A DNA stretch of 64,000 bases. It comes from Kosakonia sacchari (GTDB taxonomy: Bacteria > Pseudomonadota > Gammaproteobacteria > Enterobacterales > Enterobacteriaceae). A program made the translations under genes and the position numbers. Under the pieces are notes generated by a model. It saw only the letters and a program-made list of their open reading frames with translations, searched no databases and was not told the origin of the DNA. Location of the stretch: contig FOAY01000003.1 of the NCBI GenBank assembly GCA_900109485.1, positions 242,816 to 306,815 on the forward strand, given 5' to 3'. Position 1 is the first letter of the stretch. Every line of letters begins with the position of its first letter. Positions 27,946 through 38,153 of the stretch are shown here, one piece after another.

Positions 27946-28851
27946 TTAACGCAGCAGCGACAACATGGTTTGCGGAACCTGATTCGCCTGCGCCAGTACC
28001 GAGCTGCCGGCCTGTTGCAGGATCTGTGCGCGTGACATGTTGGACACTTCGGTCGCGTAATCGGAATCCTGAATACGGCTGCGCGCGGCAGAGAGGTTGT
28101 TGGTGGTGTTATTCAGGTTGGAGATGGTGGATTCAAAACGGTTTTGGGAAGCACCCAGCAGGCTACGTTCGCTGTCCACCGCTTTGATGGCGGTATCCAG
28201 ATCCGCCAGCGGGTTACCGTTTGTGCCGCCGGTGGCATCAATCACGCCCTGCAATACATCGAAGCCGTGCGCGTCAGTGGCACGCGCGCTGCCGTTGACA
28301 ATTTGCCCGGTGGTGGAAGCCGTTGCGCCGGTGGTGCTGTAGAGGTTGAAGGCATCGCTGCTGCTGACGGTAATGCTGATGGTTTCGCCATCTTTCGCGC
28401 CAACCTGGAAGTTATACACGCTGTCGCCGGAACCGGTGTTCAGCACTTTCAGACCGTTGAAGTCGGTCTGCGTGGTGATGCGGTTGATCTCTTCCATGCG
28501 CTGGTTGACTTCGGCCTGAATGGAGTCAACGTCAGACGCGGAGTTTGAACCGTTTTGCGCCTGTACAGTCAGGTCACGAATACGTTGCAGGTTGTTGTTG
28601 ACTTCGCTCAGTGCGCCTTCAGTGGTTTGCGCCAGTGAGATCCCGTCATTGGCGTTACGCGCGGCAACAGACAGACCATTAATATTTGATGTAAAGCGGT
28701 TTGCAATTGCCTGACCAGCAGCATCATCTTTTGCGCTATTAATACGCAGACCGGATGACAGACGCTCAATGGAGGTGCCTAATGAAGATTGAGATTTGCT
28801 CAGGTTATTTTGGGTCGTTAAAGACAAGGTGTTGGTATTAATAACAGCCAT
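27946..28851 (-). CDS. Flagellin (orphan FliC-type filament protein)
   Basis: 301 residues. The N-terminal D0/D1 (MAVINTNTLSLTTQNNLSKSQ start, then SSGLRINSAKDDAAGQAIANRF) and C-terminal D1/D0 (RIQDSDYATEVSNMSRAQILQQAG, ending MLSLLR) are fully conserved. The variable middle is short (about residues 150-215), so the surface D2/D3 domains are minimal. GGAGAAAT precedes the ATG and a near-perfect FliA promoter lies upstream. It stands alone, away from fli operons, so it is likely an additional flagellin rather than the housekeeping copy. Confidence 0.94.
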   Translation of the reverse strand: MAVINTNTLSLTTQNNLSKSQSSLGTSIERLSSGLRINSAKDDAAGQAIANRFTSNINGLSVAARNANDGISLAQTTEGALSEVNNNLQRIRDLTVQAQNGSNSASDVDSIQAEVNQRMEEINRITTQTDFNGLKVLNTGSGDSVYNFQVGAKDGETISITVSSSDAFNLYSTTGATASTTGQIVNGSARATDAHGFDVLQGVIDATGGTNGNPLADLDTAIKAVDSERSLLGASQNRFESTISNLNNTTNNLSAARSRIQDSDYATEVSNMSRAQILQQAGSSVLAQANQVPQTMLSLLR

Positions 28852-28919
28852 TTTTATTTCTCCAGGAATATAGAATTAATCTATTAGTGATGCCCTTATA
28901 ATATTGCCGGGCTTCAATC

Positions 28920-28946
28920 ATATCGGATGGGATTAATAAAACTTTA
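28920..28946 (-). promoter_or_regulatory. FliA (sigma-28) promoter of the flagellin gene
   Basis: On the minus strand TAAAGTTT (28946-28939), 11 bases, then TCCGATAT (28927-28920), against TAAAGTTT-N11-GCCGATAA. The -35 is perfect. Confidence 0.85.
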
Positions 28947-29669
28947 AATTTAAATGGAGAATATTTTTATTTTATAAATATCATCGCTCAACATAATGAT
29001 TTTATAGCTAATAGGCAATTTGAATATGTTAATTCTGACAACGGTTAATTCTATTTGCAGATCTTCTATAGGCCATTTTAATTGTAATTTTGCCTAAGGA
29101 TGAAATATTGGTTAGTCTGCGTTTAATTTAATGTAGTGTTGCTTAATAATCAATTAAGCAACGGTTATGATTTTATTGTTTGTTTATGCAGAGAGCTGAA
29201 GGCAGACTATAAATTAGCTTTGCTTAGCTGTTCGATGCTGTTAGTCTGATATTTGAATATGTGTTCTGCTATCAGAATTCTCCGCTTAAAAGAAATCGGC
29301 GAGTAAGTTTCTCAGTTCTTGCTGTTCATTAATGCGATGTTTATAAAACAGGTGAAATAGTAGTCATAAAAGCACCACTAAAAGCAAATTTTCTATTTTT
29401 ACATCGTTACATTCTATTGTCTTTTTGATGATATAAATTACCGATTAAAGTTTTTACCTCTGCCAGCGATTATTGATACGTGTAAATTTAGATCTGTGTA
29501 TAAAACAAATAATTGATGAGAAGTGCTTTTTAGATCCTTAAATTAAATTACGCATAAGAATTTACTTAAATGCCATCGGCAAGTTGTTTGTGTCGCTGGA
29601 AACATAAAAAACCTTATGCTCTGTAGTGTTTTGTTCTTTATTTTTTCTACACACGGGAGAGTTGACAAT
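28947..29669. other. AT-rich gap between flagellin and LysR genes
   Basis: About 720 bases of strongly AT-rich DNA with no convincing gene, RNA or repeat seen. Such composition is typical of transferred DNA bound by H-NS. Confidence 0.5.
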
Positions 29670-30572
29670 ATGAGAACCCAGGACCTGGAGTATTTTGTAT
29701 CGTTGGTACAACATATGAATTTCCAGAAAGCTGCCGAGGCGTGTGATGTTTCACAACCGACCCTCAGCATACAAATCAAGAAGCTGGAGGAGGAGCTAGG
29801 CATTCCTCTGCTGCACCGCAAAGGTAAAGGTTTTAGCCTGTCGCCAACCGGCCTGCATCTGTTGCCGCTGATCGAAAATATTCTCCGTGAAGTTCATAAC
29901 CTTCAGGAAATGGCGCGCTGGCTACGTTTTCAGCCGGTTGGCGTTATTAATATCGGCATTACCCCGACGCTGGGTTCTTACATTCATGAAGATTTATTTA
30001 GCGTATTTAAAGAGAAATTTCCCGATAATGAAATCAAGCTGCATGAGGTCAATGAAGATAATTTATTGAGCATGCTGGATAAAGGGCAATTGCAACTGGG
30101 TTTGCTGATTGGCCCGATTGATAACGATCGTTTCCTCGAAGCCCAGCTTTATGAAGAGCAATTTGTTCTGGGGGTAAATATCAGCCATCCATTATCCAGC
30201 TATGAAGCTATTGAACTCAAAGATTTGAAGAAGCATAAACTCATTATGACCAAGTCGATGCCAGAACATTTACATCTTGAGCCAGGTAATGAGGAGATTC
30301 TCAATCATGCGCGCAGTATTTCAAACGACCTGGAAACCATCAGGTATATGGTGAGAAATTCCGATAATGTTTCTTTCTTCCCGAAACTGTCAACGCTGGG
30401 AAATGAGCAAGGGAGCATCAAATATATCAATATCAAGGATAATAACTTATCCCGCAAAGTATTTTTGATGATGCGCGAGGGCGATATCATGAAAGAAAAA
30501 TATTACAGTTTCGGCAACGATGTCGCAGGCAGGATCAGCGCCCGGCTTTGCCCTGTGCGGCCGGGAATGTAG
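29670..30572 (+). CDS. LysR-family regulator, OxyR-like but without the redox cysteine
   Basis: 300 residues from ATG 29670, preceded by GGGAGAG; an upstream frame start at 29616 has no support. The winged helix-turn-helix (MRTQDLEYFVSLVQHMNFQKAAE, then VSQPTLSIQIKKLEEELG) is close to OxyR. In OxyR C199 lies in GHCLRDQ; the matching stretch here is PEHLHLEP, with no cysteine, and the only cysteines are in the DNA-binding domain and the last ten residues. It therefore cannot sense peroxide as OxyR does. The ligand is unknown. It sits beside the flagellin and CheZ-like genes and shares their AT-rich surroundings. Confidence 0.87.
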   Translation: MRTQDLEYFVSLVQHMNFQKAAEACDVSQPTLSIQIKKLEEELGIPLLHRKGKGFSLSPTGLHLLPLIENILREVHNLQEMARWLRFQPVGVINIGITPTLGSYIHEDLFSVFKEKFPDNEIKLHEVNEDNLLSMLDKGQLQLGLLIGPIDNDRFLEAQLYEEQFVLGVNISHPLSSYEAIELKDLKKHKLIMTKSMPEHLHLEPGNEEILNHARSISNDLETIRYMVRNSDNVSFFPKLSTLGNEQGSIKYINIKDNNLSRKVFLMMREGDIMKEKYYSFGNDVAGRISARLCPVRPGM

Positions 30573-30758
30573 CGATTATTTCTGCGCACCGACGTGCGTT
30601 TAAATTTGAGGATCAACATGTTGAGATGCAAACGTTTAAAAACGGCATAGCGTTTGTTTCTCAGCAATGCTGCTCTCTTTTCAGCACTCTTTCATATTGC
30701 ATGCAGAAAAATATTCAGTTACTGCCATGAATTTTGTATATCACTTTGTGAGATTGAG

Positions 30759-31217
30759 ATGATGGATATTGTCGTCACTGAACAGTTGGATCTTTCGTTA
30801 GAACGGGCAAGTTTTCTCAAAAAACGTTCGCAGTTATTTTTGGCCGTTGCCAGAACATCTGCGTTGTCGGATAACGCGGGCGATGAATTCGATGACGCAT
30901 TGAGTGATGATCATGCTGCTGCTATTTCCGGGATGGGGCTCGGTGAAGAAGTGAGCCTGGTGCTGGAGAGTTTACACAATATTGAGTTGGCAATGACGAA
31001 ACTCGAGGCGCTTGATAATGGCGAGCTTGCCGCTGCGGACATCACAGTCTGCTGGCAGGATGCGATCGCGTTGCTGGATGAAGCCGAAGAAGTGCTGGAA
31101 GAGTGCTGCGGCATTGATCCGGTGCATTACGCCAGCGAGGAGATCGAATGGGAGGAGAGCAACCCGTTCAAAGAAGATGACGCGCTGTTTGCCGATGACG
31201 AAGGCGGCGAGGAGTAG
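30759..31217 (+). CDS. Unknown acidic protein
   Basis: 152 residues if started at the tandem ATGs at 30759/30762; the frame runs back to 30654 but those residues are cysteine-rich and unlike the rest. The ribosome site is weak (GAG). Very acidic, with predicted long helices (VSLVLESLHNIELAMTKLEALD; ALLDEAEEVLEECCG) and a low-complexity Asp/Glu tail. No signal peptide. Not recognised. It closes the accessory segment before gstB. Confidence 0.6.
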   Translation: MMDIVVTEQLDLSLERASFLKKRSQLFLAVARTSALSDNAGDEFDDALSDDHAAAISGMGLGEEVSLVLESLHNIELAMTKLEALDNGELAAADITVCWQDAIALLDEAEEVLEECCGIDPVHYASEEIEWEESNPFKEDDALFADDEGGEE

Positions 31218-31261
31218 GGCGCGGGTTTGCCGGGCTTCCCTGCCCGGTAACGCGTCGGGTA

Positions 31262-31891
31262 TCAGGTTACCGGAATCATCACGGTTGTGCGGAACCCCGG
31301 ACGTTCGCACAGTTGCGCGTACCAGCGTTGCAGATTGGCGCGCGGCGCCCAGCTTAAGCCGGGAATCGCAAACAGGTTGTAGATAAACGGACCAACGGCA
31401 ATGTCGCCACAGCCAAAGACTTCGCCGGAAAACCAGCTCTGTTTTGCCAGCGCGTTATCGAGAATATCCAGCATGCCTTCGAGCGCTTGTATGGCGGCTG
31501 CAATCACGGCGTTATCCCGCTGTTCTGGGGGCGTGCGCACCAGTCCGATCATCACCTGGGAAAATTTCGGCGCCAGGGTGCCAATCGTCCAGTCCATCCA
31601 CTTTTCCCCTTCTGCACGCGCGGCGGGAGCTTCAATCCACAGGCGGCCCTGACCGTATTGGGCGGCAAGATAACGCACGATGGTGTTTGATTCCCACAGC
31701 ACAACGCCGGTTTCATCGTCACGCAGCAGCGGCACCAGCCCGTTCGGGTTCATTGCCAGATATTCGGCATCGTGATTCAGGCCAAATTGCCCGCCCGCCA
31801 GAATGTGCTCGTACGGCAACTCCAGTTCTTCCAGCAGCCAGCGAACTTTTTTGACATTAGTTGAGTTATTCCTGCCCCATAGCGTTATCAT
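31262..31891 (-). CDS. gstB: GstB, glutathione S-transferase
   Basis: 209 residues, close to E. coli GstB (YliJ): [47 protein letters not shown] and the final FRTTVMIPV. Cytosolic enzyme acting on halogenated organic acids such as bromoacetate. The neighbour dacC is as in E. coli. A hairpin (31228-31250) separates it from the convergent acidic gene. Confidence 0.93.
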   Translation of the reverse strand: MITLWGRNNSTNVKKVRWLLEELELPYEHILAGGQFGLNHDAEYLAMNPNGLVPLLRDDETGVVLWESNTIVRYLAAQYGQGRLWIEAPAARAEGEKWMDWTIGTLAPKFSQVMIGLVRTPPEQRDNAVIAAAIQALEGMLDILDNALAKQSWFSGEVFGCGDIAVGPFIYNLFAIPGLSWAPRANLQRWYAQLCERPGFRTTVMIPVT

Positions 31892-32124
31892 TTTTACCCC
31901 CTTGAAGTGGATCTCTGTCTGGGATTCATGGTGGGGGAAAGTTAACGTTCTGGCAACGACTTAGAAAAAGATCGCACAAAGTGAGCGCAACACCCTGTTA
32001 TTGCATAAACTTTAATAACTTTACTCACCGACGGTTTTTTTCGCTCCGTTTGTGCGCTATTACTCACCGTTTGTTGCGGCACGTGTTGTGACGTTTGTTT
32101 GAATGGATACTCGGGTGGCCATCT

Positions 32125-33327
32125 ATGACGCATTTCTCTTTATCCCTTCGCAGCCTGGCTGCGGGCTCCGCGCTGTTATTTCTCTTTTCTCCTTCTCTCT
32201 ATGCGGTTGAACAAAACCCGGCCGCGCCGCCGGTTGACGCACGCGCATGGATCCTGATGGATTACGCCAGCGGCAAAGTGCTGGCGGAAGGTAATGCCGA
32301 CGAGAAACTCGATCCCGCCAGCCTCACCAAACTGATGACCAGCTACGTGGTTGGCCAGGCACTGAAAGCCGGAAAAATTCATCTCACCGATACGGTAACC
32401 GTCGGTAAAGATGCCTGGGCGACCGGCAACCCGGTGCTGCGCGGTTCTTCGCTAATGTTCCTGAAACCGGGCGATCAGGTGTCGGTTGCGGATTTGAATA
32501 AAGGGGTCATTATTCAGTCCGGCAACGATGCCAGCATCGCCATTGCCGACTATGTCGCCGGGAGCCAGGATTCATTCGTCAGCCTGATGAACAGCTATTC
32601 GCAGAAACTGGGGCTGACCAATACCACCTTTAAAACCGTACACGGGCTGGATGCGCCGGGCCAGTTCAGTACCGCGCGCGATATGGCGCTGCTCGGCAAA
32701 GCCTTAATTCATGATGTGCCCGATGAGTACGCCGTTCACAAGGAAAAAGAGTTCACCTTTAATAAGATCCACCAGCCGAACCGTAACCGGCTGCTGTGGA
32801 ACACCAGCATGAACGTGGACGGCATGAAAACCGGCACGACCGACGGCGCCGGTTACAACCTGGTGGCTTCCGCGACGCAGGGCGATATGCGCCTGATCTC
32901 GGTGGTGCTGGGCGCGAAAACTGACCGCATCCGCTTTAATGAATCCGAGAAACTGCTCAACTGGGGTTTCCGCTTCTTCGATACCGTCACGCCCATCAAA
33001 CCCGATGCCACTTTTGTTACTCAGCGCGTCTGGTTTGGCGACAGCAGCGAAGCGAAGCTCGGCGCGGGCGAGGCGGGCTCGATCACTATCCCGAAAGGGC
33101 AGCTTAATAATTTGAAAGCGAGCTACACGCTGACGCAGCCGGAACTGCAAGCGCCGCTGAGCAAAGGCCAGGTGGTCGGAACAATCGATTTTCAGCTGAA
33201 CGGTAAAACCATCGAACAGCGTCCGCTGGTGGTGATGGAAGCGGTGCAAGAGGCCGGGTTTATCGGCCGGATGTGGGATTTTGTTCTGCTGAAATTCCAC
33301 CAGTGGTTTGGCGGCTGGTTCTCCTGA
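32125..33327 (+). CDS. dacC: Penicillin-binding protein 6, D-alanyl-D-alanine carboxypeptidase
   Basis: 400 residues from ATG 32125, whose product begins like E. coli DacC and has a signal peptide ending LYA-V. The active site is intact: SLTK ([10 protein letters not shown]), SGN (IIQSGNDAS) and KTG ([10 protein letters not shown]). The C-terminal amphipathic anchor ([17 protein letters not shown]) holds it on the periplasmic side of the inner membrane, where it trims pentapeptides in peptidoglycan. It is a useful contrast to the dead S11-like domain at 9.3-10.0 kb. Confidence 0.96.
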   Translation: MTHFSLSLRSLAAGSALLFLFSPSLYAVEQNPAAPPVDARAWILMDYASGKVLAEGNADEKLDPASLTKLMTSYVVGQALKAGKIHLTDTVTVGKDAWATGNPVLRGSSLMFLKPGDQVSVADLNKGVIIQSGNDASIAIADYVAGSQDSFVSLMNSYSQKLGLTNTTFKTVHGLDAPGQFSTARDMALLGKALIHDVPDEYAVHKEKEFTFNKIHQPNRNRLLWNTSMNVDGMKTGTTDGAGYNLVASATQGDMRLISVVLGAKTDRIRFNESEKLLNWGFRFFDTVTPIKPDATFVTQRVWFGDSSEAKLGAGEAGSITIPKGQLNNLKASYTLTQPELQAPLSKGQVVGTIDFQLNGKTIEQRPLVVMEAVQEAGFIGRMWDFVLLKFHQWFGGWFS

Positions 33328-33357
33328 CGCTAACAGGCCGTGCCCCGGCGGGCACGG

Positions 33358-34116
33358 TCAGTACATCAATGTAATTTGCTGCTGTTTTGCGAACTGCACC
33401 AGGCTGTCATCCGGACAGCAGTCGCTGGCAATCACGTCAAACTGGCTGAGTGCGCCCATGCAGGCCGGGCGCACTTTACCGAATTTGCTGTGATCCACCA
33501 CCAGCACATGGTATTGCGCACTCTCCATCGCCCAGTGTTTCACCGGCAACTCTTCGAGATTAAAACAGGTCGCACCCTGCTGCACATGCACGCCTGCCGC
33601 CGAATAGAAGGCGATATCCGGGCACAGATTTTTCAGCGTCTCATTAAAATTCAGCGGCTTGAAAATCGCGTTGCTGGCATGAAATTCGCCACCGCAGAGG
33701 ATCGCGCGGCACTGCGGTTTTTCCTGTAACGCCAGAAAAGTGTTCAGGGAGTAGCAAACGCCGATAAACGGTAAATCGTCAGGAATGGCGTCAATCACCC
33801 ACGGCATGGTGGTGCCGCAATCGAAGAAGGCCATCTGATGCGCGCGCAACAGCGCGGCCGCCTGCTTTGCGGCGCGGCGTTTTTCTTCGACCAGCCGGGT
33901 TTTTTGATCGCTTAACAGATAGTGGCTGGCTGCGCGCGGCTCCAGCACGATATAACCGCCCAGCAGAACCACCGGAGCGCTGTTGGCGCTGAGATCGCGG
34001 CGAATGGTCATCTCTGAAACGCCAAGCAGCGTTGCCGCCTCTTTCAGATGCAGCTTGTCACTGTGCCTGAGCGCCGTCAGTAGCTGGCTAATCCGTTCGT
34101 CACGTCTTGTTTCCAT
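33358..34116 (-). CDS. deoR: DeoR, repressor of deoxyribonucleoside catabolism
   Basis: 252 residues from ATG 34116 (AGGGGAAAT upstream), beginning METRRDERISQLL like E. coli DeoR. The helix-turn-helix is KEAATLLGVSEMTIRRDLS and the sugar-phosphate sensing domain has FFDCGTTMPW and VDHSKFGK. It represses the deo operon and is released by deoxyribose-5-phosphate. Convergent with dacC, separated by a GC-rich hairpin at 33336-33359. Confidence 0.96.
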   Translation of the reverse strand: METRRDERISQLLTALRHSDKLHLKEAATLLGVSEMTIRRDLSANSAPVVLLGGYIVLEPRAASHYLLSDQKTRLVEEKRRAAKQAAALLRAHQMAFFDCGTTMPWVIDAIPDDLPFIGVCYSLNTFLALQEKPQCRAILCGGEFHASNAIFKPLNFNETLKNLCPDIAFYSAAGVHVQQGATCFNLEELPVKHWAMESAQYHVLVVDHSKFGKVRPACMGALSQFDVIASDCCPDDSLVQFAKQQQITLMY

Positions 34117-34125
34117 ATTTCCCCT

Positions 34126-34156
34126 GAATAAAAGAAAGCCCTGCATTGAGCAGGGC
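34126..34156 (-). terminator. ybjG terminator
   Basis: Stem GCCCTGC/GCAGGGC (34138-34156) followed on the minus strand by TTTCTTTTATT. Confidence 0.75.
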
Positions 34157-34181
34157 GTTCATCTTACCTTTGGCACTGGGC

Positions 34182-34790
34182 TTAGTCACGTACCCAGCCA
34201 CGGCGAATCAGCGTTGCAAAGCAGAACCGATAAATCTGCTGAATGATACGATAGAGCGTCGGACCAAAACCCTGCCACAGGATTTGTGCGCTCAGGCAGC
34301 CGCTGATACCGACTAACAGCGCGCCGAACATGTCCAGTGGCCAATGGACGCCAAGATAGACTCGGGACCAGGCGATCGCCAGACCCACCGCCATCAGCAC
34401 GGCGCCCGACCACAGGCGGTGCCAGGCGAGGAACGCCACGGCAAAAGTAAAGATGACCGTACCATGGTCGCTCGGGAAAGAACTGTCTGGCGCATGCGGC
34501 AGGAAGTTATAGCCGATATGATCGGCAAAGGGACGATCGTGCGGCAAGAAGTGGCCTAATAACAGCGAGATGCACATGCTGACTACGATCGCCATCGACA
34601 CTTTAATCACCAGCTGGCGCTGGGCGCTAACCTGATGGCGCGGACCCCACAGCCAAAGCCCTGCCGCCAGCAGCGGCACAATACTGATGAGATCGCTGGC
34701 GCTAAATTCGGCCAGCGCAATTAACCAGTGGGGGGAGTCGGGCGTTGCGTTAATCCAGTAGAACAGCGTGTGATTGAGGCTCTCTAGCAT
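34182..34790 (-). CDS. ybjG: YbjG, undecaprenyl-diphosphate phosphatase (PAP2 family)
   Basis: 202 residues, several membrane helices. The PAP2 active site is present: HDRPF, PSDHGT and SRVYLGVHWPLD. It recycles undecaprenyl pyrophosphate, the lipid carrier for cell-wall and surface polysaccharides, with its active site facing the periplasm. Position between deoR and mdfA as in E. coli. Confidence 0.94.
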   Translation of the reverse strand: MLESLNHTLFYWINATPDSPHWLIALAEFSASDLISIVPLLAAGLWLWGPRHQVSAQRQLVIKVSMAIVVSMCISLLLGHFLPHDRPFADHIGYNFLPHAPDSSFPSDHGTVIFTFAVAFLAWHRLWSGAVLMAVGLAIAWSRVYLGVHWPLDMFGALLVGISGCLSAQILWQGFGPTLYRIIQQIYRFCFATLIRRGWVRD

Positions 34791-35063
34791 AGGTTTGTTA
34801 CTCTTTGATTAAACGACCACATTTGCGCGAAAGCGCCCACCTTAAAAGTGCGTCGGCAAACGGTAAAGGGGTTTTATCTTACTCCCCGGAGAGTTAGACG
34901 ATTCTTAAACAAAACTGTAATAATGCGCACGCTACGCCCAGGCGATTAAGAAAACCTTAATTAGCCGAAAAGCGCTAAATTCAGGCAATGGCTATAAATT
35001 CGCTATCACAGCCGGACGGCTTTTATTACACTCTGCGCGATTTTTCATAGATGAAGAGACAGC

Positions 35064-36296
35064 ATGCAAAACCATTCCTTATCCGGCCAACGTCTGGGAC
35101 GACGGGCGCTACTATTTCCCCTCTGCCTGGTGCTTTACGAATTCTCGACCTATATCGGCAATGACATGATCCAACCCGGCATGCTGGCGGTGGTGGAGCA
35201 GTACAACGCCGGGATCGAATGGGTGCCAACGTCCATGACCGCTTACCTGGCGGGCGGCATGTTTTTACAGTGGCTACTCGGGCCGCTGTCGGATCGCATT
35301 GGTCGCCGTCCGGTGATGCTGACCGGCGTGGTGTGGTTCATTTTGACCTGCCTTGCCACGCTGCTGGCGCAAAATATCGAACAATTCACGCTGCTGCGTT
35401 TTTTACAGGGCATCAGCCTGTGCTTTATTGGCGCGGTGGGCTACGCCGCGATTCAGGAATCGTTTGAAGAGGCCGTGTGTATCAAAATCACTGCGCTGAT
35501 GGCCAACGTGGCGCTGATTGCGCCGCTACTTGGCCCGTTGGTGGGGGCGGCCTGGGTGCATGCCGCGCCGTGGCAGGGGATGTTTGTGCTGTTCGCGGTA
35601 CTGGCGGCGTTCGCCTTTTTTGGTCTGCAAAAGGCGATGCCGGAAACGGCGACCCGCCTTGGCGAGCCACTCTCGCTGAAGGCGTTGTGGCGCGATTATG
35701 CTGAAGTCATGAAAAACCTGCGTTTTGTCGCTGGCGCGCTGGCGACCGGGTTTGTCAGCCTGCCGTTACTGGCGTGGATCGCGCAGTCGCCGATTATTAT
35801 CATTAGCGGTGAGCAACTCAGCAGCTATCAGTACGGGCTGTTGCAGGTGCCGGTTTTCGGCGCGTTGATTCTCGGTAACCTGGCGCTGGCGCGTCTGACG
35901 TCGCGGCGCACCGTACGGGCGCTGATCATTATGGGCGGCTGGCCGATTGCTGCCGGGTTGCTGCTGGCGGCCGTCGCGACGCTGGTCTCTTCTCATGCTT
36001 ATTTGTGGATGACTGCCGGGTTGAGCCTTTACGCTTTTGGCATTGGGCTGGCGAATGCCGGGCTGGTGCGCCTGACGCTGTTCGCCAGCGAGATGAGTAA
36101 GGGCACAGTGTCGGCGGCGATGGGCATGTTGCAAATGTTCATCTTTACCGTCGGTATCGAAATCAGCAAACATGCCTGGCTGGCGGGCGGCAACGGTCTG
36201 TTCAGCCTCTTCAACCTGGCAAATGGCGTGTTGTGGATCGGCCTGATGGTGGTGTTTCTGCGCGATAAACGCGTGGGGAATTCGCTGGAAGGTTAA
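35064..36296 (+). CDS. mdfA: MdfA, multidrug/proton antiporter
   Basis: 410 residues, 12 membrane helices, major facilitator superfamily. The acidic membrane residue used for cation drugs is present in [11 protein letters not shown] (helix 1), and motif A reads [14 protein letters not shown]. Very close to E. coli MdfA (Cmr). It exports chloramphenicol and lipophilic cations. No ribosome site stronger than AGAGAC is seen. Confidence 0.95.
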   Translation: MQNHSLSGQRLGRRALLFPLCLVLYEFSTYIGNDMIQPGMLAVVEQYNAGIEWVPTSMTAYLAGGMFLQWLLGPLSDRIGRRPVMLTGVVWFILTCLATLLAQNIEQFTLLRFLQGISLCFIGAVGYAAIQESFEEAVCIKITALMANVALIAPLLGPLVGAAWVHAAPWQGMFVLFAVLAAFAFFGLQKAMPETATRLGEPLSLKALWRDYAEVMKNLRFVAGALATGFVSLPLLAWIAQSPIIIISGEQLSSYQYGLLQVPVFGALILGNLALARLTSRRTVRALIIMGGWPIAAGLLLAAVATLVSSHAYLWMTAGLSLYAFGIGLANAGLVRLTLFASEMSKGTVSAAMGMLQMFIFTVGIEISKHAWLAGGNGLFSLFNLANGVLWIGLMVVFLRDKRVGNSLEG

Positions 36297-36324
36297 GGCG
36301 GCAGCGCATTTGCGTGCCGCCTTG
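36296..36324. terminator. Hairpin between convergent mdfA and ybjJ
   Basis: AAGGCGGCA/TGCCGCCTT stem around an 11-base loop; no long T-run, so a weak terminator or boundary. Confidence 0.5.
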
Positions 36325-36327
36325 CGG

Positions 36328-37530
36328 TTAACAGGTTTCCGCTTGTGCTTCCGGGTCCGGTTTTGCCACGGCGCGAGCGACCAGCGCGGCGATCAGCACC
36401 AGGCTGAGTACCACCAACATGGCGCTGCGCAGGCCGTAGTGCTCGCCGAGAAAACCGAGCAGCGGCGGGCCGACGAGAAAGGCCAGGTAACCGGTAGTCG
36501 CCACCACGCTAACGCGGGTGGGGGCGTCCGGGCCGGTATCGCTGGCGGCTGAGATGGTCAGCGGGAAGCCCAACGACGCACCAAGCCCCCACAAAATCAC
36601 CGACACGCCTGCCACCCAGGCGCTGTCAACAAAGATAATCAAACCAATCCCGAGCGCGCCCATTAATGCACTGGCGCGAACCACCGTAACGCGGCTGTAG
36701 CGGTCGATAAACCAGCCGCCGGTAAAACGACCAACGGTCATACCGAGGGTGAAACCGGCGTAGATCAGTGAGCCGGAAGTGGGGCTAAAACCGTGACCAT
36801 CCACCATCAGCAGCGGTAACCAGTCGTTGGCGGAGCCTTCCGCAAACGCCATCGCCAGCACCACCACACCAATCAGCAACAACTGGCTATCGCGCCAGAA
36901 GGGCATTCCTTTTTTCCCCTGCGCGTTCTCTTCTGCGGAGTTTTTGCCGGTGCCATCCGGAATGGCGGCAATCGCCAGGATAATCGGCACAATCGCCACC
37001 AGCGCCGCCAGCAGTATATGCACATTGGCGGTGAGGCCGAGCGCGGTTAACGTCATGCCAATCCCCGCGCCGACCAGCGTGCCGAAGCTGTAAAAACCGT
37101 GCATCATCGGCAGTACAGTTTTATTCATTTCGCGTTCAACCACCGCGCCTTCAATATTCAACGCCACTTCGCCCGCGCCGAGGCTGCCGCCGAACACGGC
37201 CAGCCCGAGGGCAAACAGCAGCGGTGAAGCGACCCACAACGCGAGGCTGAGGATCATCATGCCGAGCACGGAAAAGGACATGCTGGCGCGGATCACTTTG
37301 CGCGCGCCGAAGCGTTTAACCAGCCACGCGGAAGAGAGAATGCCACTCATCGAACCGATCGACAGGCCAAACAGCACGCCGCCCATTTCTGCCGTCGAGA
37401 CGGACAAAATATCGCGGATTGCAGGCGTACGCGTGGCCCAGGAGGCCATCAGTAATCCGGGCAGAAAAAAGAAAGTAAACAGCGCCCATAGGCGGTTGCG
37501 CAGGGCATTGCGGGAGGCAGTTATTGTCAT
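36328..37530 (-). CDS. ybjJ: YbjJ, MFS transporter
   Basis: 400 residues from ATG 37530 (GAGAAG upstream). Twelve-helix major facilitator protein of the YbjJ type ([28 protein letters not shown]). The substrate is unknown. It diverges from rcdA, a TetR regulator, across an 80-base gap containing a palindrome, so it may be repressed by RcdA. Confidence 0.93.
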   Translation of the reverse strand: MTITASRNALRNRLWALFTFFFLPGLLMASWATRTPAIRDILSVSTAEMGGVLFGLSIGSMSGILSSAWLVKRFGARKVIRASMSFSVLGMMILSLALWVASPLLFALGLAVFGGSLGAGEVALNIEGAVVEREMNKTVLPMMHGFYSFGTLVGAGIGMTLTALGLTANVHILLAALVAIVPIILAIAAIPDGTGKNSAEENAQGKKGMPFWRDSQLLLIGVVVLAMAFAEGSANDWLPLLMVDGHGFSPTSGSLIYAGFTLGMTVGRFTGGWFIDRYSRVTVVRASALMGALGIGLIIFVDSAWVAGVSVILWGLGASLGFPLTISAASDTGPDAPTRVSVVATTGYLAFLVGPPLLGFLGEHYGLRSAMLVVLSLVLIAALVARAVAKPDPEAQAETC

Positions 37531-37577
37531 AACTTCTCGTTGGAAAAGGAAAAGGTGAGACAACACTAGCAAGGAAG

Positions 37578-37591
37578 TGTACATTTGTACA
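37578..37591. promoter_or_regulatory. Operator-like palindrome between ybjJ and rcdA
   Basis: TGTACA-TT-TGTACA, two copies of a self-complementary hexamer, in the divergent control region. TetR proteins usually bind such a site and regulate both neighbours. Confidence 0.6.
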
Positions 37592-37610
37592 TAAATCAGT
37601 GAGAGGATCT

Positions 37611-38153
37611 ATGGCACGACGACCGAATGACCCGCAGCGGCGCGACCGCATTCTTGAAGCGACGCTGGACACCATCGCCGAACACGGCATCCAGGCGGTA
37701 ACTCACCGCAAAATCGCCAGCTGTGCGGATGTGCCGCTCGGCTCGATGACCTACTATTTTTCCGGCATTGATGCGCTGCTGGAAGAGGCATTTAGCCGCT
37801 TTACCGACCAGATGTCGGCGCAGTACGCCGCTTTCTTTGACGGTGTTGACAGCCCGGTGCAGGCCTGTGATGCGGTCACGGATCTGATCTACGGCGCGCA
37901 GGTTACCACTGCACGCAATATGGAATTGATGTACCAGCTTTACGCCTTTATGAGCCGCCAGCCAGTACTGAAAAGCGTGATGCAAAACTGGATGCGCTCC
38001 AGCCAGACAACCCTTGAACGCTGGTTTGATCCGATCACGGCGCGTGCGCTGGATGCCTTTATCGAAGGGATGACGCTGCACTTTGTGACTGACAGGCAGC
38101 CGCTGAGCCGCGAAGAGATCCGCCTAATGATTGGCCGTATCGCCGGGCTCTGA
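37611..38153 (+). CDS. rcdA: RcdA (YbjK), TetR-family regulator
   Basis: 180 residues from ATG 37611 (GAGAGGATCT upstream), starting [15 protein letters not shown]. Helix-turn-helix [22 protein letters not shown], and [15 protein letters not shown] near the end as in E. coli. RcdA activates csgD, the master gene of curli and biofilm, and controls stress genes. Its last 30 bases overlap the convergent ComB-like gene. Confidence 0.94.
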   Translation: MARRPNDPQRRDRILEATLDTIAEHGIQAVTHRKIASCADVPLGSMTYYFSGIDALLEEAFSRFTDQMSAQYAAFFDGVDSPVQACDAVTDLIYGAQVTTARNMELMYQLYAFMSRQPVLKSVMQNWMRSSQTTLERWFDPITARALDAFIEGMTLHFVTDRQPLSREEIRLMIGRIAGL

